A stretch of DNA of 64,000 nucleotides from Candidatus Hermodarchaeum yapensis (lineage in GTDB: Archaea; Asgardarchaeota; Hermodarchaeia; Hermodarchaeales; Hermodarchaeaceae), in NCBI GenBank assembly GCA_016840405.1, contig JAEOSK010000002.1, positions 1 to 64,000 on the forward strand, read 5' to 3'. The notes under the pieces were generated by a model. That model was given only the letters and a program-made list of their open reading frames with translations. It had not been told where the DNA came from and ran no database searches. The position numbers were made by a program, and so were the translations under genes. Position 1 is the first letter of the stretch. Each line of letters begins with the position of its first letter. This document shows positions 60,557-64,000 of the stretch, piece after piece.

Positions 60557-62007
60557 CCTTTCACGCCTTTGGCTATGCGGTCGCCGATTTCCTTATCGAT
60601 GTTGCGCCAGTATTCAAAGGCCCGCTGCAGAACGGGTTCGGACACGCCGTTTTGCAAATGCCCCACCACATTGGACACCAGCCGGTCGCGCTGCGCATCG
60701 TCCATGACCTTGCGCACCAGTGTGCCAGGTTGACCGAAATCGTCGTCGTCCTTGCGTTTGGTGTAGGCGGCACGGATGAACTCGCCGCTGGCACTCCAGA
60801 TGGCCACCTCGGGATACCGCTCAGGGTCGGCTTTGGGGCCGCCTTTTGAGTTGGGCGTATAGACAGGATCTGAGACGTTGTCAATCCGCATGGCCCCGCC
60901 CTTGCTGTAGTTGTGCACTGGTACTTTGGGTCGGTTGACTGGAATCTGCTTGTAGTTGACACCTAGACGAGCCCGGTGGGCGTCAGCATATGAAACCAGA
61001 CGGGCGAGCAGCATTTTATCCGGGCTCGGACCGATTCCGGGGACGAGGTTGTTCGGCCCGAACGCCGCCTGCTCAATCTCAGCGTGAAAATCGCTCGGAT
61101 TACGGTCCAGCGTCAGCTGGCCCACTTCGTGTACCGGGTAATCTCCGTGGGGCCACACCTTGGTCAGGTCGAAGGGGTTGAATCGGTAAGTCTCGGCCTC
61201 TTTGAAGGGCATGATCTGGACTTTCAGGGTCCAACTGGGGTAATCCCCCCGCTTGATCGCCTCGAACAGATCGCGGCGGTGGTAATCGGCATCAACACCG
61301 GCAATCCGGTCGGCCTCTTCCTGGGTGAGGAAGTCAATGCCCTGGTTTGTCTTGAAGTGATACTTCACCCAGTATCGCTCGCCTTTGGCATTGACCCACA
61401 TAAATGTGTGGCTCGAGTAGCCGTTCATGTGCCGATAGCTTTTGGGGACTCCACGATCACTCATCAAGATGGTGACTTGATGGGCCGTCTCGGGTGAAAG
61501 CGTCCAGAAGTCCCACTGCATGTCGTTATCACGCAGGCCGCTGTCCGCACGGCGCTTCTGGGAGTGGATGAAGTGCTGGAACTTCATAGGATCACGTACG
61601 AAGAAAACAGGGGTGTTGTTTCCCACCATGTCATAATTGCCTTCTGTGGTGTAAAACTTCAGCGCAAAGCCGCGTACATCCCGCCAGGTATCGGGACTGC
61701 CGCTTTCGCCAGCTACAGTGGAGAATCGGGCCAACACCTCGGTCTTCGTGCCCGGTTGGAACACGGCTGCCTTTGTATAAGTACTGACGTCCTTGGTCAC
61801 CTCAAAGTATCCGAAGGCCCCGGAACCCTTTGCGTGGGGCTGGCGGTCTGGAATCATCTCCCTGTTAAAGTTGGCCATCTGCTCCATCAAGTAGTGGTCC
61901 TGCAGCAGAATTGGGCCATCAGGCCCTACGGTAAGAGAAAACTCATCGCTGGCTACTGGGATCCCGGCATCTGTTGTTGTGGGTTTTAGTCTTTTTTTCT
62001 TTGCCAA
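60550..62007 (-). CDS. katA: Monofunctional haem catalase, bacterial type
   Basis: 485 residues, a small-subunit haem catalase that splits hydrogen peroxide. Catalytic His58 ([13 protein letters not shown]), Asn131 (GNNTPVFF), and haem-ligand Tyr340 with Arg336 ([10 protein letters not shown]) are all present, so it should be active. The gene is markedly GC-rich, with codons ending in G or C, unlike its neighbours, and its 3' end runs into a katG relic. Both point to recent transfer from a bacterium. An archaeal AT-rich promoter region lies upstream, so it may be expressed. Start ATG 62005-62007. Confidence 0.95.
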   Translation of the reverse strand: MAKKKRLKPTTTDAGIPVASDEFSLTVGPDGPILLQDHYLMEQMANFNREMIPDRQPHAKGSGAFGYFEVTKDVSTYTKAAVFQPGTKTEVLARFSTVAGESGSPDTWRDVRGFALKFYTTEGNYDMVGNNTPVFFVRDPMKFQHFIHSQKRRADSGLRDNDMQWDFWTLSPETAHQVTILMSDRGVPKSYRHMNGYSSHTFMWVNAKGERYWVKYHFKTNQGIDFLTQEEADRIAGVDADYHRRDLFEAIKRGDYPSWTLKVQIMPFKEAETYRFNPFDLTKVWPHGDYPVHEVGQLTLDRNPSDFHAEIEQAAFGPNNLVPGIGPSPDKMLLARLVSYADAHRARLGVNYKQIPVNRPKVPVHNYSKGGAMRIDNVSDPVYTPNSKGGPKADPERYPEVAIWSASGEFIRAAYTKRKDDDDFGQPGTLVRKVMDDAQRDRLVSNVVGHLQNGVSEPVLQRAFEYWRNIDKEIGDRIAKGVKGG

Positions 62008-62286
62008 TACTTAATCCTCCAAAATTTGATTGATTAGTAATAGTGCTATTCGACTTTAAAATTCATTACTTCTTCTTAATCGGCAAAGGTTTTTACTTTC
62101 TAATTATTAGCACTGACAAACCTAACCAGAAAAGGGTGATGTTTTGTGTGCTCCATGCTTGAACAGTTCATCAATAATTAGACTTAAATAAGATGTCTTG
62201 TTTAAGCTCTTCCTTGAGGGATAGGTTTCTGGTAATTAAGAAATCTATCAGGAAGATATTCAGGTATTAAAAAAAGGTTGGTCAAA

Positions 62287-62583
62287 ATGAAGTATATCGC
62301 CTATTGGGAGGCTGACATGGAAAAATTAGATGCGCTTGTGAAGAAAAATGCAGAACTTATAGCGATTTACGAAAAAGGCACCGATAAGTATCCTAAGGTC
62401 AAATATGGCCCTTACAACATTATTAGCGAAAGTGGAAATCGAGGGTTTGTAATCCTTGATGTCGATGATCCCCATCAATTAGTTCGATGGAACCTTCATT
62501 ACGCTGGCTTATCTGAGTGGACCTTCGTTCCGATTTATAGTACTGCAAAAACCACCGATGTTTATTTGAAAGAGATGAAGTAA
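62287..62583 (+). CDS. Small DUF3303-like protein
   Basis: 98 residues from ATG 62287, after AAGGT at good spacing; a TTG at 62278 is less likely. MKYIAYWEADMEKLD start, GFVILDVDDPHQLVRWN and WTFVPIYSTAKT match the DUF3303 pattern, a ferredoxin-like fold of unknown role found widely in methanogens and other archaea. It is divergent from katA. Confidence 0.65.
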   Translation: MKYIAYWEADMEKLDALVKKNAELIAIYEKGTDKYPKVKYGPYNIISESGNRGFVILDVDDPHQLVRWNLHYAGLSEWTFVPIYSTAKTTDVYLKEMK

Positions 62584-62700
62584 ATCCCCAAAAAACGAAA
62601 CGCAATGGAATTAATACCTCCACATCTCCTAGAAGATAGATTAACTACTACTCAGTCCTTTGAATTAGGTCAATAGTCTATAAACAACAAAAGGAAAAGA

Positions 62701-62731
62701 GGATCTTTTTACCCCAGAACTACCACGTGTT
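62701..62731. repeat. Direct repeat, copy 1
   Basis: 31 bases starting GGATCTTTTTA and ending CTACCACGTGTT; 28 of 31 match copy 2 at 63969-63999. The two copies enclose the VapBC genes. Confidence 0.75.
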
Positions 62732-62827
62732 AATGTGTTTATGACCTAACACGTAAAGGTTGGAATTCATCCAACAACGCGTGTTAGCTTGACTAACTAA
62801 ACCGGAAAACGGTGATGTTTAGTGTTT

Positions 62828-62841
62828 CTAACACGTGTTAG
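62828..62841. promoter_or_regulatory. Palindrome CTAACACGTGTTAG
   Basis: A perfect 14-base inverted repeat, 235 bases upstream of the vapB start. Related sites: CCACGTGTTAA (62723-62733), CTAACACGTAA (62747-62757), GCGTGTTAG (62779-62787). Likely protein-binding sites. Confidence 0.5.
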
Positions 62842-63075
62842 CTTTTCCGTCAAGATGAATAGATGAGTGTTTCCAAACTCTCCCAAATTCAGGACAAGTA
62901 CATCGCAAATAAACTTTAAACGTTCAGCGAGGGTGTTTAAAGGTGAAATGATCGACGTACAGCTTCTTAAACAGTTTTTTCTAGACCCACAATTTGCTCC
63001 CTAGTCATACAGAAATTATATCTAACACAAACATTATATTAAGCACAACCACTATGTATAACATGGTGAAAATAA

Positions 63076-63318
63076 GTGACGACGATTTCCATTAAAGAGG
63101 ATACAAGAAAACATCTCCTCAAAATTGCAGCTGATCTTCAGCGGCAACAAGGTCGAAGAGTCGACTTTGATGCCACTATTAAGCATTTAATCCACTTTTT
63201 TGAGCACCAGAAAAAAGATATAGCTTCGTGGGAGTCATTTACAACACCAGAGCCTGGACTAGATTTTGATGAACTTTATCAACTACTGATACAGGAGCGA
63301 CTCAAAGACAATGGCTAA
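63076..63318 (+). CDS. VapB-like antitoxin
   Basis: 80 residues. TTISIKEDTRKHLLKIAADL is the ribbon-helix-helix-like N-terminus used by many archaeal antitoxins to bind DNA. The acidic C-terminal part (PEPGLDFDELYQLLIQE) would cover the toxin. Start GTG with GGTGA six bases upstream. It overlaps the PIN-domain gene by eight bases, the usual order in VapBC modules. Confidence 0.75.
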   Translation: MTTISIKEDTRKHLLKIAADLQRQQGRRVDFDATIKHLIHFFEHQKKDIASWESFTTPEPGLDFDELYQLLIQERLKDNG

Positions 63319-63736
63319 AGAAACTAAGCCTGCAGTCTTCGTTCTTGATGGTGGTGTCCTAATCGCACTGGCTACAGGAGAAAAAAGAACAGAAGATTTA
63401 GCTCAGGAAATTGCAGCAGGAAACAGCCTATTTGCTTGTACTGAACTAGCAATGAGTGAACTAGCTTACATTATCTGTAGGAAAGCAGGGTGGGAAACAG
63501 CATCAAAAAAAGTAAAGAGCCTTATTAAATCAGCTACTATCCAAACAATTCCTGCTTCGTCATTGTGGCAACTTTCAGCGCAACTAAAGTGCAAGGCTGC
63601 TATTGCACTTCCTGATTGTTTCACCATTGCTGCAGCCCAGATCCTCAAGGGTGCTGCACTTTTTGTACGAAAAGAAAAGGAATTAAAAAAAGCCATTGAC
63701 CACAGATTAGTACCCAACATCCTACAATTTCTGTAA
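63311..63736 (+). CDS. VapC-like PIN-domain toxin
   Basis: 141 residues. PIN-domain acidic residues: Asp13 in FVLDGGVLIAL, Glu50 in AMSELAYII and Asp102 in ALPDCFTIAAA. The fourth acidic position is in VRKEKEL, where Asp is more usual. PIN toxins cut RNA, often tRNA, when the antitoxin is lost. ATG inside the end of the antitoxin gene indicates coupled translation. Confidence 0.8.
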   Translation: MAKETKPAVFVLDGGVLIALATGEKRTEDLAQEIAAGNSLFACTELAMSELAYIICRKAGWETASKKVKSLIKSATIQTIPASSLWQLSAQLKCKAAIALPDCFTIAAAQILKGAALFVRKEKELKKAIDHRLVPNILQFL

Positions 63737-63968
63737 TTACAATTCAATGGAACAACGCATGAATGTCAGCTATAATCCTAGTTAATGAAATCTTCAATTG
63801 TGTTTCCACCTTTGACTTTAGTCCATTCTATCCTAATTGTTCTAAATATGATAATATGCTAAAAAATACTGTCTAATGCAGGTGGAGCTATCTTTAGTTA
63901 CATCTATGTCTTCGAACTGTGACATAGTGAAAGTTCTCAACCTGTGCTAATATCTTGATTACTAATGG

Positions 63969-63999
63969 GGGTCTTTTTATCCCAGAGCTACCACGTGTT
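63969..63999. repeat. Direct repeat, copy 2
   Basis: 31 bases starting GGGTCTTTTTA and ending CTACCACGTGTT. It differs from copy 1 at three places and lies at the window edge, so more of it may continue beyond. Confidence 0.7.
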
Positions 64000-64000
64000 G

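Larger units (their letters stand above)
62584..63075. other. Region with clustered ACACGTGT motifs and a direct repeat, no gene
   Basis: No convincing frame. It holds the first direct-repeat copy (62701-62731), a 14-base perfect palindrome (62828-62841), three more half or near copies of the motif, and a segment (62788-62828) similar to one upstream of the DUF3303-like gene (62113-62150). Confidence 0.5.

Noticed and set aside
62701-63999. CRISPR-like repeats
   Set aside because: Only two copies of the 31-base repeat 1.27 kb apart, no regularly spaced units and no cas gene.
1-64000. tRNA or rRNA genes
   Set aside because: I looked through the intergenic stretches for a T-loop GTTCRANNC with a paired acceptor stem and saw none that folds; no long conserved rRNA-like region is present.

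Overview
The window looks like a stretch of an archaeal chromosome, most likely from an Asgard archaeon. The archaeal assignment rests on the archaeal-type CO dehydrogenase/acetyl-CoA synthase genes (cdhA, cdhB, cdhC, cdhD), formylmethanofuran dehydrogenase-type subunits (FwdB, FwdD and a FwdF-like polyferredoxin), a CofC-type F420 biosynthesis enzyme, TATA-box promoters with very short leaders, and many GTG/TTG starts. The Asgard placement is weaker. It rests on the many C-terminally anchored surface proteins (one with an IPGF plus TM plus Arg-rich tail), a RING-like zinc domain, and solute-binding proteins opening with a YDPHGG-type motif. No ribosomal RNA, tRNA or clear eukaryotic signature protein is present to settle the lineage.

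Layout. 0-10 kb: housekeeping and small genes (ABC-2 permease end, a cytochrome b-like gene split by an in-frame TGA, an alpha/beta hydrolase, an Fpg/Nei glycosylase, a hotdog thioesterase, a nucleoside phosphorylase, a YhhN protein, a thioredoxin reductase, a DUF4185 protein, a GSA-aminomutase-like enzyme). 10.3-11.8 kb: a decayed IS200/IS605-type element with a dead TnpB. 11.8-32.3 kb: the Wood-Ljungdahl region. It holds a cdhA-cdhB-cdhC-cdhD operon, an operon of Fe-S protein, fwdB and cooC, a divergent HdrA-MvhD fusion, a polyferredoxin with eight 4Fe-4S motifs, and fwdD. The cdhE, fwdA and fwdC genes are not in the window. Together these genes would link CO2 reduction through formyl-methanofuran and CO/acetyl-CoA chemistry to flavin-based electron bifurcation by HdrA.

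32-40 kb: a repeat-rich, AT-rich zone with poorly conserved membrane or secreted genes, followed by two tandem solute-binding proteins whose lobes are in circularly permuted order. 40-57 kb: rhomboid protease, CofC, an MFS/GPH transporter, pyruvate phosphate dikinase, a GNAT, several anchored surface proteins, a RuBisCO-like protein, a SAM methyltransferase and small membrane proteins. 57-60 kb: flavodoxin and two tandem anchored lectin-like proteins. 60.4-62 kb: a GC-rich bacterial-type catalase with a relic of a catalase-peroxidase (katG) fused to its 3' end, which points to horizontal import. 62-64 kb: a small domain protein and a VapBC toxin-antitoxin pair between two direct repeats rich in ACACGTGT palindromes.

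The most notable observations are a FwdB that has lost the active-site metal-ligand cysteine, the circularly permuted solute-binding proteins, and a seven-repeat extracellular propeller joined through one membrane helix to a cytosolic RING-like zinc module. Others are a RuBisCO-like protein missing specific RuBP ligands, and several genes interrupted by single in-frame stops.
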